The notes below the pieces were generated by a model that was not told the DNA's origin, made no database searches, and worked only from the letters and a program-made list of their open reading frames with translations. A stretch of 64,000 nucleotides of DNA. Origin: Solobacterium sp. (GTDB taxonomy: Bacteria > Bacillota_I > Bacilli_A > Erysipelotrichales > Erysipelotrichaceae). Numbering within the stretch: position 1 is the first letter of the stretch; the number at the start of each line of letters is the position of its first letter. Below, in pieces: positions 35,953-44,989 of this stretch. A program made the translations under genes and the position numbers. The DNA lies in assembly GCA_024693325.1 (NCBI GenBank), contig JAILLA010000108.1:1-64000 (forward strand), in the 5' to 3' direction.

Positions 35953-38163
35953 ATGAGAAAAGTTATATCGCTGAATCAGGGATGGAAATTCTGCAAAACC
36001 GCTGATATTCCGGATGTACTGCCTTCCGGATGGGAAAGCGTCAGTCTTCCCCATACATGGAATGCGGAAGACGGTCAGGACGGCGGCAATGACTATTGGC
36101 GCGGAACCGCGATGTACTGCCGGGAACTGGAAACCGGCAGACCGGAAAAGAACATGAGACTGTTTCTTGAAGTCGGAGGTGCCGCAAATATTTCCGAGGT
36201 CTATGTGAACGGAATCAGACATGCGCGGCATGAAGGCGGATATTCTCTTTACCGTACCGATATTACCGATGCGCTGCAGGATCACAATCTGATCTGCATC
36301 AGCGTGGATAATGGGGCAAATGATTATATCTATCCTCAGAAAGCGGACTTTACATTCTACGGTGGTCTTTACCGGGATGTAAATCTGATTATGGTTCCGC
36401 GGCAGCATTTTGAACTGGAAAAAGACGGAACATCCGGTATAAAAGTGACGCCGGCTGTGAATCCTGAAACTTGCAGCGCGGATGTCACTATTGAAACATG
36501 GCAGAGCGGCGGGGATGCCGTCCGCATCAGCATCGGTGATCAGACGGTCTGTCAGAAAATTACAGGCAGCCATATGTCGGTCAGTTTCCATATTGAAAAT
36601 GTCCGTCTCTGGAACGGAACAGAAGATCCTTATCTCTACACAGCAAAGGCTGAACTGATTCAGAACGGTGAAACAGCGGATGAAATCAGTGTCCGTTTCG
36701 GGTGCCGCACGTTCGGTTTTGATCCGGAAAAGGGATTTATTCTGAATGGAGTCAGCTATCCGCTTCACGGAGTCAGCCGTCATCAGGACCGGAAGGGACT
36801 AGGAAATGCACTGACACTGAGGGAACATCAGGAAGATATGGAACTGATCCGAGAAATCGGTGCGAATACGATCCGTCTGGCTCATTACCAGCACGCACAG
36901 GAATTTTATGATCTGTGTGATGAAAACGGAATGATCGTATGGGCGGAGATTCCGTATATTACGGAACACATGCCTGCCGGCAGGAAGAATACGATTGACC
37001 AGATGCGTGAACTGATCACGCAATGTTATAATCATCCCTCCATTGTATGCTGGGGGCTGTCCAATGAAGTGGCAGTGCACGGTGTCAGTGAGGACCTGAT
37101 GGAAAATCACCGCCTGCTGAATGATCTCTGCCATAAAATGGATCCGACACGTCCGACAACCATGGCACATGCATTTATGCTGGAACATGAGAGCCCGCTG
37201 ATCCGGATTCCCGACATCGGCAGTTATAATCTGTATTTCGGCTGGTATCTAGGGACGCTGGAACAGAACAGCAGTTTCTTTGACGAATATCATGAGAAAT
37301 ATCCGGAACGGATCATGGGATTCAGTGAATTCGGTGCGGATGCCAATGTTCAGTTTCAGACATCATCTCCCCGTCAGGGCGATTATACGGAACAATATCA
37401 GTGTGTGTATCATGAGGCGATTCTTGACTGCATTAATAAGCATCCATGGCTCTGGTCAGCGCATGTATGGAACATGTTTGACTTCGCTGCTGACGGAAGA
37501 GATGAAGGCGGTGAACATGGTCTGAACCAGAAAGGACTGGTCAGTTTCGACCGCAGACTGAAAAAGGATGCATTCTATCTCTACAAGGCAGTCTGGAATC
37601 ATCAGGATCCGTTTGTTCATATCTGCGGAAGCAGGTATATCGACCGGGCTGAAGAAGTGACGGAAATCAAGGTGTATTCCAACCAGTCTTCCGTGACATT
37701 GCTGGTTGACGGAAAAGAATGCGGCACGCAGCAGGGCAGTGTAAAGTTTGTGTTCCGTATCCCGCTGACAGGCGAGCATGTCATCACTGCGGTTTCCGGA
37801 AATCTGAGCGATACAATCCGTATCCGGAAAACAGAAGCAGTCAATCCGGACTACTGCTTCTTACATGCGGGTACAGTTGACAACTGGTTTGATGAAGATG
37901 ATTTTGATTCTTCCTGCTTCTCCATACGCGACAGCTTCGGTACACTGATGAATCATCCGGAGACAGCTGTCATTACAGGTGAGGTGATGGCAAGGATCCG
38001 GGAAAAGCGCGGAGATGCAGCTAAGTCGGCAGGCAATAATCCCAACCTGCAGAAAATGATGGTGGGAATGTGCTTTGAAGACCTGCTGAAACGTGCCGGA
38101 GAAACAATTTCAGCAGAGGATGCTGCAGAAATAAACCGCCGCCTGCAGCAGATCAGAAAATAG
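35953..38163 (+). CDS. GH2 glycoside hydrolase, cassette 2
   Basis: About 736 residues with the same layout as the copy at 24049: jelly roll, Ig-like domain, TIM barrel with acid/base Glu in GLSNEVAVHG and nucleophile Glu in GFSEFGADANV. The tail has KRGDAAKSAGNNPNLQKMM and DLLKRAGETI, again shared by all three. GGAGTG precedes the ATG at 35953; a GTG nine bases earlier is in frame but overlaps the RBS. The enzyme is cytoplasmic. No other hydrolase follows in this cassette; a terminator closes it. Confidence 0.87.
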   Translation: MRKVISLNQGWKFCKTADIPDVLPSGWESVSLPHTWNAEDGQDGGNDYWRGTAMYCRELETGRPEKNMRLFLEVGGAANISEVYVNGIRHARHEGGYSLYRTDITDALQDHNLICISVDNGANDYIYPQKADFTFYGGLYRDVNLIMVPRQHFELEKDGTSGIKVTPAVNPETCSADVTIETWQSGGDAVRISIGDQTVCQKITGSHMSVSFHIENVRLWNGTEDPYLYTAKAELIQNGETADEISVRFGCRTFGFDPEKGFILNGVSYPLHGVSRHQDRKGLGNALTLREHQEDMELIREIGANTIRLAHYQHAQEFYDLCDENGMIVWAEIPYITEHMPAGRKNTIDQMRELITQCYNHPSIVCWGLSNEVAVHGVSEDLMENHRLLNDLCHKMDPTRPTTMAHAFMLEHESPLIRIPDIGSYNLYFGWYLGTLEQNSSFFDEYHEKYPERIMGFSEFGADANVQFQTSSPRQGDYTEQYQCVYHEAILDCINKHPWLWSAHVWNMFDFAADGRDEGGEHGLNQKGLVSFDRRLKKDAFYLYKAVWNHQDPFVHICGSRYIDRAEEVTEIKVYSNQSSVTLLVDGKECGTQQGSVKFVFRIPLTGEHVITAVSGNLSDTIRIRKTEAVNPDYCFLHAGTVDNWFDEDDFDSSCFSIRDSFGTLMNHPETAVITGEVMARIREKRGDAAKSAGNNPNLQKMMVGMCFEDLLKRAGETISAEDAAEINRRLQQIRK

Positions 38164-38181
38164 AATAAAGGTAATGACAAG

Positions 38182-38213
38182 GCTTCTGATCGAATAAATC
38201 GGAAGCTTTTCTT
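38182..38213 (+). terminator. Intrinsic terminator after GH2 of cassette 2
   Basis: GCTTCTGAT and ATCGGAAGC pair with one wobble and are followed by TTTTCTTT. Confidence 0.7.
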
Positions 38214-38474
38214 TATGAAAAGAGCCTGCAGCGATGTGCAGGACTGAGTAAGCCGGTGAAAGAAGCGCTCGGGATTGATTCGGAAGAATGATGACTTCCT
38301 TCATCCCCGGAATAATACTCCGGATGATTATACCTCCCGCTTCCGGAAACAGCAGGCGGTAAAGTGCTGCTGAATCCCATTCTTCCGGCAGATCATCCGG
38401 TTCAGATTTCCGGATTCCGGCATATCCATCGGGTATTGCAGAAATTCATATTCCTGAGGCTCTCTTCTTATTTG
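38214..38474. other. Gene-free stretch between converging GH2 and FAD-oxidoreductase genes
   Basis: No supported gene lies here. Several GC-rich partial inverted repeats built on TCCGG/CCGGA occur between 38310 and 38430, but they do not line up into one fold that I recognise. Confidence 0.4.
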
Positions 38475-38523
38475 ATAAAAAAGAAAGATCCGGATTGCTG
38501 CAAATGCAGAATCACGGATCTTT
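38475..38523 (-). terminator. Intrinsic terminator after the FAD-dependent oxidoreductase gene
   Basis: AAAGATCCG (38484-38492) and CGGATCTTT (38515-38523) enclose a second stem, CTGCA/TGCAG. On the minus strand the hairpin is followed by CTTTTTTATC. Confidence 0.75.
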
Positions 38524-38530
38524 ATGATTG

Positions 38531-39928
38531 TCAGTCGAGGATAACTTCCTGCTTCAGCAGAGCTTCCCGCAGTTCCTGGTAAGAGAGTTCTCTCGATGTG
38601 CAGTTTTTTGCGGCACAGAGTGCTGCAGCTGTACCTGCACCCTGTCCCATGACCTGACATCCAGGTACATTTCTGGTAGACATATGTGCTTTCAGGTCAG
38701 TAGTGACACATCTTCCGGCCATGAACAGGTTGTCGCATCCTTTTGCCAGCAGCATCCTGTAAGGGAATCCATAGAATCCCGGATCAGCAATGACGCATTC
38801 CGGATGATGCTCACTAGCAAGATCGTGAAATCCGTAGATACCGATTTCATCTTCGAATCTTGCACCGGCCGTGATCTCTTCGTTTGTCAGCATTTTATCG
38901 CAGACAGCCGCATTTGTTGCACGAATTCCAAGTTGTGTGGACGCCCAGGAAATATAGGCATCTTCGAATCCGGGAACACAGGACTTCAATGCGTTGCCAA
39001 ACTTCATGATTTTGATGCGCATTTCCATTTCCGCATTGCTGAGATCCATGGCTTTTGAAGCATCACACATGATGCCTTTGGAGTTGTTGATATATGTCAT
39101 TTCGCCCTTGTGGATGGAAGACATGCTGGTAAAAGCACGCATGTCAAGATCGACGATTTTCTGATACCGTTCCGGATCGCGGACCTGAGTGAATGCATAT
39201 TGTTCCGCCGTAATGCCCGCATAAGGCGTGTCCGAGTGACTCAGACGGACAGCTCCTTTTGGATTCTCTGCGACCATTTTGTCCGTGTCTACACCGGCCA
39301 TGCCGAATACCAGACCTGTCGGTCCGCCGCATACTTTATCATAATCCTGCCACAGCGGAACCTGTTCTACACCGGCCCGCTTTGCGATATCTCCGTCACC
39401 CGAGCAGTCGATATACTGCTTTGCTCTGACTGCTGTGCGTCCGTCCTTGTTTTCGATCAGTGCTGCTGTGATTCTTGTTCCATCCATCAGGACACCGCAG
39501 AACATGGTCTGAAGAAGTACGGTTACACCGGCCTCCATCAGCATTTCACTGATGACGCCCTTATAGATTTCATGATCCGCGACATAACGGAAAGGACTGT
39601 GATGATGATCATCCGGTGTCGGAATGTATCCCGTACCGCCGTTTTCCTCCAGCATGCGCTGATTGAGTTCATACGGAATTCCTCCGACTACCCGTTTTGC
39701 GGTTTCCGGATTCCGGCTCATTGCATAGAAACTGTTGGCACCGATGCCGCCGTTGGTATAAGTTCCACCCGGTACCGGCATCTTTTCAGCGAGTACGACC
39801 TTTGCGCCCTGCCGTGCTGCAGCGATAGCGGCAATGCAGCCGGCTGTGCCTGCCCCGGCGATGAAGACATCTGCTTCCAGAACGGGTATCTTCCGCTCCG
39901 GCTCGATGATATAGTTCTCAGATTTCAT
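38531..39928 (-). CDS. FAD-dependent oxidoreductase (FAD_oxidored, PF12831)
   Basis: The 465-residue protein begins with the dinucleotide-binding motif VFIAGAGTAGCIAAIAAARQGAKV and has CSGDGDIAKRAG and, near the end, LFMAGRCVTTDLKAHMSTRN with a second GQGAGTAAALC motif. This is the family that binds FAD and often acts on sugars, ketosteroids or unknown metabolites. AAAGGAGCACG precedes the start. It is 28 bases downstream of the 2-hydroxyacid dehydrogenase gene and shares its operon, so both probably oxidise or reduce parts of one substrate. Confidence 0.82.
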   Translation of the reverse strand: MKSENYIIEPERKIPVLEADVFIAGAGTAGCIAAIAAARQGAKVVLAEKMPVPGGTYTNGGIGANSFYAMSRNPETAKRVVGGIPYELNQRMLEENGGTGYIPTPDDHHHSPFRYVADHEIYKGVISEMLMEAGVTVLLQTMFCGVLMDGTRITAALIENKDGRTAVRAKQYIDCSGDGDIAKRAGVEQVPLWQDYDKVCGGPTGLVFGMAGVDTDKMVAENPKGAVRLSHSDTPYAGITAEQYAFTQVRDPERYQKIVDLDMRAFTSMSSIHKGEMTYINNSKGIMCDASKAMDLSNAEMEMRIKIMKFGNALKSCVPGFEDAYISWASTQLGIRATNAAVCDKMLTNEEITAGARFEDEIGIYGFHDLASEHHPECVIADPGFYGFPYRMLLAKGCDNLFMAGRCVTTDLKAHMSTRNVPGCQVMGQGAGTAAALCAAKNCTSRELSYQELREALLKQEVILD

Positions 39929-39956
39929 ATCGTGCTCCTTTCCGGCATTATCTGCC

Positions 39957-40904
39957 TCAGAGAATGATGTTTTTCTGGCTGCCTTCCATCCAGGCTTTCA
40001 GATTATCGAATACGATTTCCGCGCGCAGGCTCATGGACTGTTCTGTCGCAAATGCGATATGCGGCGTCACCAGGCAGTTTTTGCAGTTCAGAAGCGGCTC
40101 ATCGACGCTGAGAGGCGGTTCTTTGTCAAATACGTCAATTGCGGCACCGGCGATTGTACCGCTGTTCAGTGCTGCAGCTAAATCCTCTGTTACAACAACC
40201 GGTCCGCGGGCAACATTGATCAGAATCGCAGATTTCTTCATCATGGCCAGTTTTTCGGCATTGATCATACCGCGGGTGGAATCATTGAGCGGACAATGCA
40301 GAACGACAATGTCCGAGCGTCTCAGGAGTTCTTCCTGTGAAACCTGCTCAATATAATCCGGTACATCGGAATGAAGGGAACGGCTCTGAGCAAGAATATC
40401 CGCACCTAACGCATGGAACAGTTCTGTGGTTCTGGTACCGATTTTTCCGAGTCCGATGATACCGACGGTCTTTCCTCTGATTTCCCATCCGACCAGTCCG
40501 GTCTTGTCTTTTCCTTCCCGGCATCTGTCTTCTACTGCCCGAAGATTTCTTGCCAGAGACAGTGCTGTACCGATGACAAGCTCGGAAACTGCCTCGTTGG
40601 AATATCCGGATGCGTTGGAGACCCTGATTCCTTTTGCTTTTGCGGCATCCAGTCCGACGTGATCAACTCCGGTAAATGAAACATCGATGAATTTCAGATT
40701 TTTGCAGGCAGAGATCACTTCAGCAGGCATCGGCATATTGGCGATGATCATCGCGTCTGCGTCTTCTGCCTCCCGGATCAGTGTTTCCCGGTCTGCAGTT
40801 CTGTCAAATTCTTCAAATACAACACCATTTTCTTCAAACGGCTTTTTACGTTCGGCAAGTTCTTCTTTCGAAATACCGAGTGATTCCATAATAACCACTT
40901 TCAT
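39957..40904 (-). CDS. D-2-hydroxyacid dehydrogenase (NAD-dependent)
   Basis: About 315 residues with GLGKIGTRT (NAD loop), the Arg in VNVARGPVV, the Glu in DVFDKEPP and the His in LVTPHIAF: the catalytic Arg-Glu-His set of the D-isomer-specific dehydrogenases. It interconverts a 2-keto acid and its D-2-hydroxy acid. GGAGGACTTAACACA precedes the ATG at 40904; the ATG at 40958 lacks an RBS. It is the first gene of a two-gene minus-strand operon. Confidence 0.88.
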   Translation of the reverse strand: MKVVIMESLGISKEELAERKKPFEENGVVFEEFDRTADRETLIREAEDADAMIIANMPMPAEVISACKNLKFIDVSFTGVDHVGLDAAKAKGIRVSNASGYSNEAVSELVIGTALSLARNLRAVEDRCREGKDKTGLVGWEIRGKTVGIIGLGKIGTRTTELFHALGADILAQSRSLHSDVPDYIEQVSQEELLRRSDIVVLHCPLNDSTRGMINAEKLAMMKKSAILINVARGPVVVTEDLAAALNSGTIAGAAIDVFDKEPPLSVDEPLLNCKNCLVTPHIAFATEQSMSLRAEIVFDNLKAWMEGSQKNIIL

Positions 40905-40942
40905 TGTGTTAAGTCCTCCATGTCTATCTGATTTCAAACAGA

Positions 40943-41212
40943 TTATAGAAAACAACACTGCGTACAGATATTTAAGGATTTGCTATTATATGTAAAATGT
41001 TGATTTTGTTTCCGGAATAAAAACGGACAGATCAGACTGCCCGCAGGTTTCAGCCGGCTTTCATAATCAGGTACCCGGTTTCCCCGCCAGTCATACATCC
41101 GTTTTACCATTTCATCCTGAAGCATTCTGACCGGTTTTTCGTCAATAGCATTCATTGTCTGAATGCGAAGTTCACGGGAGTTTTCTTTTACTGCTTTTGT
41201 TTCGGGCCGCAT
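40943..41212 (-). pseudogene. Truncated gene: short N-terminal fragment of an unknown protein
   Basis: An ATG at 41212 has a good ribosome site (AAAAGGAGAAATGTT) and opens a charged, helix-like stretch (MRPETKAVKENSRELR..., ending near ESRLKPAGS). After about 60 residues the text turns into low-quality cysteine and phenylalanine runs and stops at 40943. The natural gene has thus lost its body. It faces the decayed TetR gene at 41281, the usual arrangement of a regulator and its target. I do not recognise the family. Confidence 0.45.
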
Positions 41213-41280
41213 AACATTTCTCCTTTTACACACATGTCAAAATGTGTCAGATGTATGAAAATAGACGGAGGAAAAAAGAA

Positions 41281-41671
41281 AATGGCAAGCATGAGTGCAT
41301 CGGGAAGAAGAACAGACCGTGATATCCGTGAAAGCATGATTCGTCTGCCGGAAGAAAAGCCACTGTACAGAATTATCGTGCAGGATCTCTGCTGGATTCT
41401 GTTCCATGATACAGAGGGTGTTTTGCGTTCCGCCTGCTGGAGAAAATACAGCAAATTGCCGCTCAGGAGAATCAGGAATCGGACCCCCCGCAGATTTCGC
41501 ATCTCATATATGTACGGCGGAATTCTGACGGTGATTCCGGAATGGATCCGGAATGACTGCAGACCTGCAAAAGCAGAAGTAGCCAAGGTGATTGGGACAG
41601 GTGTGCACCAGGCATTTGCATGGTTCCCAGACATCGAATTTGAGTACAGAATAGCAAATACGCAAATATAA
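41281..41671 (+). pseudogene. Decayed TetR/AcrR-type regulator gene
   Basis: The start reads RTDRDIRESMIRLPEEKPLYRIIVQDL, the standard first two helices of TetR regulators (helix one, then a KPL..I.VQDI-like segment). Where the recognition helix with a TFYRHY-like motif should follow, the frame reads LFHDTEGVLRSACWRK and is unlike the family. In another frame LLEKIQQIAAQENQESDP looks like the next TetR helix. So the recognition helix is damaged by an indel or deletion near 41400-41430. The protein could not bind DNA. It may once have controlled the truncated gene at 41212. Confidence 0.55.
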
Positions 41672-41755
41672 AAAGAACGATACAGAAGATACATTATAAG
41701 CGTAAGAACTTTTGTACATGATTCATTGATGAGAATAAACAGGAGGCAGTGATCT

Positions 41756-43714
41756 ATGAGCTGGTGGACAAATTACCCGTGGAGAATGGTACAGACAAAC
41801 TTCCGTGAAATTGACATGGCAGATGTTGATGCGGAAAAATTCGCACAGGATCTGGCAGACTATGGCGCAACAGTTGTGACATTGAATGCCGGAGGCATTC
41901 TTGCAAGCTATCCGAGTGAACTTCCGTTTCATACTGTCAGCAGTTATCTGACCGGAAGCTCTCTGAAAGAGATGGTTGAAGCATGTCATGCAAAAGGGAT
42001 CAAAGTCATTGCACGCATGGACTTCTCCAAGATTCCGTATGCAGTATATGAACAGCATCCCGATTGGGCATTTATTACTGCAGAAGGAAAGATCATCGAG
42101 CAGAACGGTTTCGTGCAGACCTGCCAGAACAGTGAATACCAGCAGGAAAAGGTCATTGAGATTCTGCAGGAGCTGCTGAGCACGCATCCGTTTGACGGTG
42201 TTTACTGCAATATGAGCGGCTTCATTGCGACCGACTACAATGAAAAGATCCATGGCTTCTGCACATGTGCTAACTGCCGGAACGGCTTTAAGGCAGCTAC
42301 AGGCATGGATGTTCCGCAGAAGATGGATATGCGTGATCCGGTAATGCTGAGATACATGGGCTTCCAGTCTGCGGCTTCCGGAAAACTGCGCGCTAAGATG
42401 AACAAGGCGATCAAGGCACTCAATCCGGAAATCGCTCTGGATAAAGTTGATTATCTGAGAACGGAATCGCATACGGCGATCGGTGAACCGATCTGGGTAT
42501 ACAGCGCTTCCTCCAATTCCAGGATCACTTCCGGTGCACAGCGTACATTGGTTTCTGACAATGCAAGCGTGGACTTCATGGGTTTCCGCTACCGCGAAAG
42601 TTCTGTTTCACCGGGTGTGCTTGAACTCCGTCAGTGGCAGAATCTTGCCAATTCCGGAAGCACCAGTATTTATATCATGGGGCGTCTGGACAACCACAGG
42701 GACAAGGCAGTCTTTGCAGGCACAAAGGATGTCTTCCGATTCCATAAGCAGAATGAAGATCTGCTCACGGGTCTTGCCAGTGCAGCAGAAGTGCTTCTGG
42801 TAAGCAAATCCAGACAGGGCAGATATGATCCCGAACAGTACGGTTGGGTTCGTGCACTGAGTGCCACCCATATTCCGTTCGATGAAGTCCGGGCAAACGG
42901 TGTCAGTGAAGCTGCACTTGCCGGCAAAAAGACGGTGATTCTTGCAGATGCGTCCGATCTGAGTCCGGATGCCTGCGCCCTGATCGATGCATTTGCAGAG
43001 AAAGGCGGAACGGTCATTTCCTCCGGTGATTCAGGTGTGCGCGGAAAGGCAGATACACTGAAATGCCTGGGCGTAACAAAAGTGACAGGAAAAACAAAGA
43101 CAAAGAGCACTGCCTTTACGGTAAAGAAAGAGGAAGAACAGCTGTTCTCAAAGAGTGCTGTGTCTCCGGTCATTGCGGCAGGGGATGAAGTGACGCAGGC
43201 AGAATATGCGGAAGGTATTGTGAAATATCTGAATACGGAACCGGAACCTCGTCTGGGACCGCCGGAAGTCTGCTATCCGACAGAGGAAACAGCTGATCCG
43301 GGTGTAACTGTATATTCATACGGCGAAGGAAAGGGAATCTTTGTTCCGTGGAAGTGCGGAAGCTTCTACCATGCGGAAGGATATACCAACATTCTGAATT
43401 TCATGCAGGATGTGCTGTACTCCCTTGCCGGACTGAAAAATATGGCTCCGGATATGCATCCGACAGTCGAACTTGTATACAGCCGGAAAGAAGGAAAGAA
43501 GGTCGTTTCCCTGATCAACGCGAGCGGTTATTTCGGAAACAGCTTCTTTGAACCTGTTGAAATGCATGACATCGTCCTGGAGATCCCCGGAGCATATGCT
43601 TCCGCAGAAGCACTGAACGGCGGAACAGCATCCCTGACAGCCGGGGAATCTGTGACAGAAGTGCATCTGGATGTGCTGAAGCACTTCGAGATGATCGTTC
43701 TGGAAGAAAACTAA
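41756..43714 (+). CDS. GHL6/alpha-amylase-like TIM-barrel protein, putative glycoside hydrolase
   Basis: The 652-residue protein starts with WWTNYPWRMVQTNFREID and has a TIM barrel of hydrolase type: GIKVIARMDFSKI, DGVYCNMSGF and CTCANCRNGF (a CxxC pair) match GHL6-type (PF14871) putative hydrolases. A second Rossmann-like domain at about 360-440 (KTVILADASDLSPDAC) resembles the trimerisation domain of GH42 beta-galactosidases, and the end is a beta-sandwich. No signal peptide. GGAGGCAG precedes the ATG. It stands before a 2-hydroxyacid dehydrogenase gene 82 bases away, and faces two oxidoreductase genes. The reaction is unknown. Confidence 0.68.
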   Translation: MSWWTNYPWRMVQTNFREIDMADVDAEKFAQDLADYGATVVTLNAGGILASYPSELPFHTVSSYLTGSSLKEMVEACHAKGIKVIARMDFSKIPYAVYEQHPDWAFITAEGKIIEQNGFVQTCQNSEYQQEKVIEILQELLSTHPFDGVYCNMSGFIATDYNEKIHGFCTCANCRNGFKAATGMDVPQKMDMRDPVMLRYMGFQSAASGKLRAKMNKAIKALNPEIALDKVDYLRTESHTAIGEPIWVYSASSNSRITSGAQRTLVSDNASVDFMGFRYRESSVSPGVLELRQWQNLANSGSTSIYIMGRLDNHRDKAVFAGTKDVFRFHKQNEDLLTGLASAAEVLLVSKSRQGRYDPEQYGWVRALSATHIPFDEVRANGVSEAALAGKKTVILADASDLSPDACALIDAFAEKGGTVISSGDSGVRGKADTLKCLGVTKVTGKTKTKSTAFTVKKEEEQLFSKSAVSPVIAAGDEVTQAEYAEGIVKYLNTEPEPRLGPPEVCYPTEETADPGVTVYSYGEGKGIFVPWKCGSFYHAEGYTNILNFMQDVLYSLAGLKNMAPDMHPTVELVYSRKEGKKVVSLINASGYFGNSFFEPVEMHDIVLEIPGAYASAEALNGGTASLTAGESVTEVHLDVLKHFEMIVLEEN

Positions 43715-43796
43715 TTATCAGATATAAAAGCAAATCTGCATATCAAACTGAGAGTTTTGAACTTCTATAATCTGTGTGAAAAGTGAGGAAACAACC

Positions 43797-44915
43797 ATGC
43801 CGAAAATCAGAAAAGTCGTATCAACCGTCTGGTATAACAAAGAAAACTACCATGCGCTCCGCAATGTTTTCCCAGAAGCAGAATTCGTATATGTGAACTT
43901 CTACGAGAAGGATAAGATCAGGGAAGAACTGAAGGATGCGGATGCCGCGATCATTCTCGGTGATGTGGACAACTGCATGCTGGAAAGCGATACGCTGAAA
44001 TGGATCTTCTGTGATCATTCCGGTCTGAACGGTTCAGCCAGGGATGAAGTGTTCGCAAAGAATATCATCGTGACCGGAGCTGCCGGAAGAAGCGCACCGG
44101 TGCTGGCAGAACACTGTATTTATTTCATGCTGCAGGGATGCTACCACACAAAAGAACTGCTGAAAGCACAGGAAGAGGGAAAATGGGGCGTTGAAGGCTC
44201 CAATACCTGGAAGGGACTGTATGGCAGAAAGGTCGGAATTCTCGGCCTCGGCAATAACGGCAGGATGCTGGCAGACAGACTGCAGGCATTCGGCATGGAT
44301 GTCTATGCATATGACAAGTTCCCGATCAAAGGTTATGACTGGCTGAAGGGCAAGTTCATTGCCAATAACGGAGATACACCGGACTGGATCCTGGAGAACT
44401 GTGATTTCGTTGTCCTGACACTGATGCTGACGGATGAGACATATCATATGTTCAATGCGGAAACATTTAAAAAGATGAAGAAAGATGCTTTCCTTGTCAA
44501 CATGGCAAGAGGCGGCATCGTAGATACACAGGCTCTGACAGAAGCACTGCAGAACGGTGAGATCGCAGGTGCAGGACTGGATGTCATCGAGGAAGACCCG
44601 CTTCCTTCCGATCATCCTTTATGGAGAATGCCGAATGTCTATATCACACCGCATACCACACCGCAGGTACCGGACCGTGCAAGGCGCAGTATTGAGATCA
44701 TCCGGGAAAATGCCAGAAGGTTTGAAGCCGGTGAACCGATGCTGAATGTCATGACAGAACGTGACCGCTTCACGGCAGGCGGCGCTGTTACAAGCGGATT
44801 CGCAAGGCTGACCAATTCCAATCTTTCCAAGGAAGAGATTGAAAAAGTTCCTTTGGAGAAATTCCTCGGTAAAAAAGGATGGAAAGATCCTTCTGAATGG
44901 AATTATCTGGACTGA
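43797..44915 (+). CDS. D-2-hydroxyacid dehydrogenase-like protein, second copy
   Basis: About 372 residues, with the NAD loop GLGNNGRML, catalytic Arg in VNMARGGIVD, Glu in VIEEDPLPSDHPLW and His in ITPHTTPQ. The family is the D-isomer-specific dehydrogenases, only distantly like the copy at 39957; this one is longer by a C-terminal stretch of about 60 residues. GTGAGGA precedes the ATG at 43797. It follows the GHL6-like gene and ends at a terminator. Its substrate is likely a keto or uronic-type acid made in this locus. Confidence 0.83.
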   Translation: MPKIRKVVSTVWYNKENYHALRNVFPEAEFVYVNFYEKDKIREELKDADAAIILGDVDNCMLESDTLKWIFCDHSGLNGSARDEVFAKNIIVTGAAGRSAPVLAEHCIYFMLQGCYHTKELLKAQEEGKWGVEGSNTWKGLYGRKVGILGLGNNGRMLADRLQAFGMDVYAYDKFPIKGYDWLKGKFIANNGDTPDWILENCDFVVLTLMLTDETYHMFNAETFKKMKKDAFLVNMARGGIVDTQALTEALQNGEIAGAGLDVIEEDPLPSDHPLWRMPNVYITPHTTPQVPDRARRSIEIIRENARRFEAGEPMLNVMTERDRFTAGGAVTSGFARLTNSNLSKEEIEKVPLEKFLGKKGWKDPSEWNYLD

Positions 44916-44931
44916 GCAATTCATAGATAAC

Positions 44932-44962
44932 AGCGGAAGCTGAAAGGATGCTTCCGCTTTTT
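44932..44962 (+). terminator. Intrinsic terminator after the second hydroxyacid dehydrogenase
   Basis: AGCGGAAGC and GCTTCCGCT form a perfect stem, followed by TTTTTC. Confidence 0.85.
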
Positions 44963-44989
44963 CAGATAACGGACATAAGGAGCGTGTAT

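Noticed and set aside
35530-36783. Minus-strand open frame of 417 codons
   Set aside because: It is antisense to the end of the GPH gene and the start of GH2 and has no family text.
39110-39967. Plus-strand open frame of 285 codons
   Set aside because: It is antisense to the FAD-dependent oxidoreductase gene and reads as Cys- and Ile-rich noise.
41188-41694. Minus-strand frame of 168 codons opposite the TetR remnant
   Set aside because: The plus strand has clear TetR text; the minus frame is hydrophobic noise without a ribosome site.
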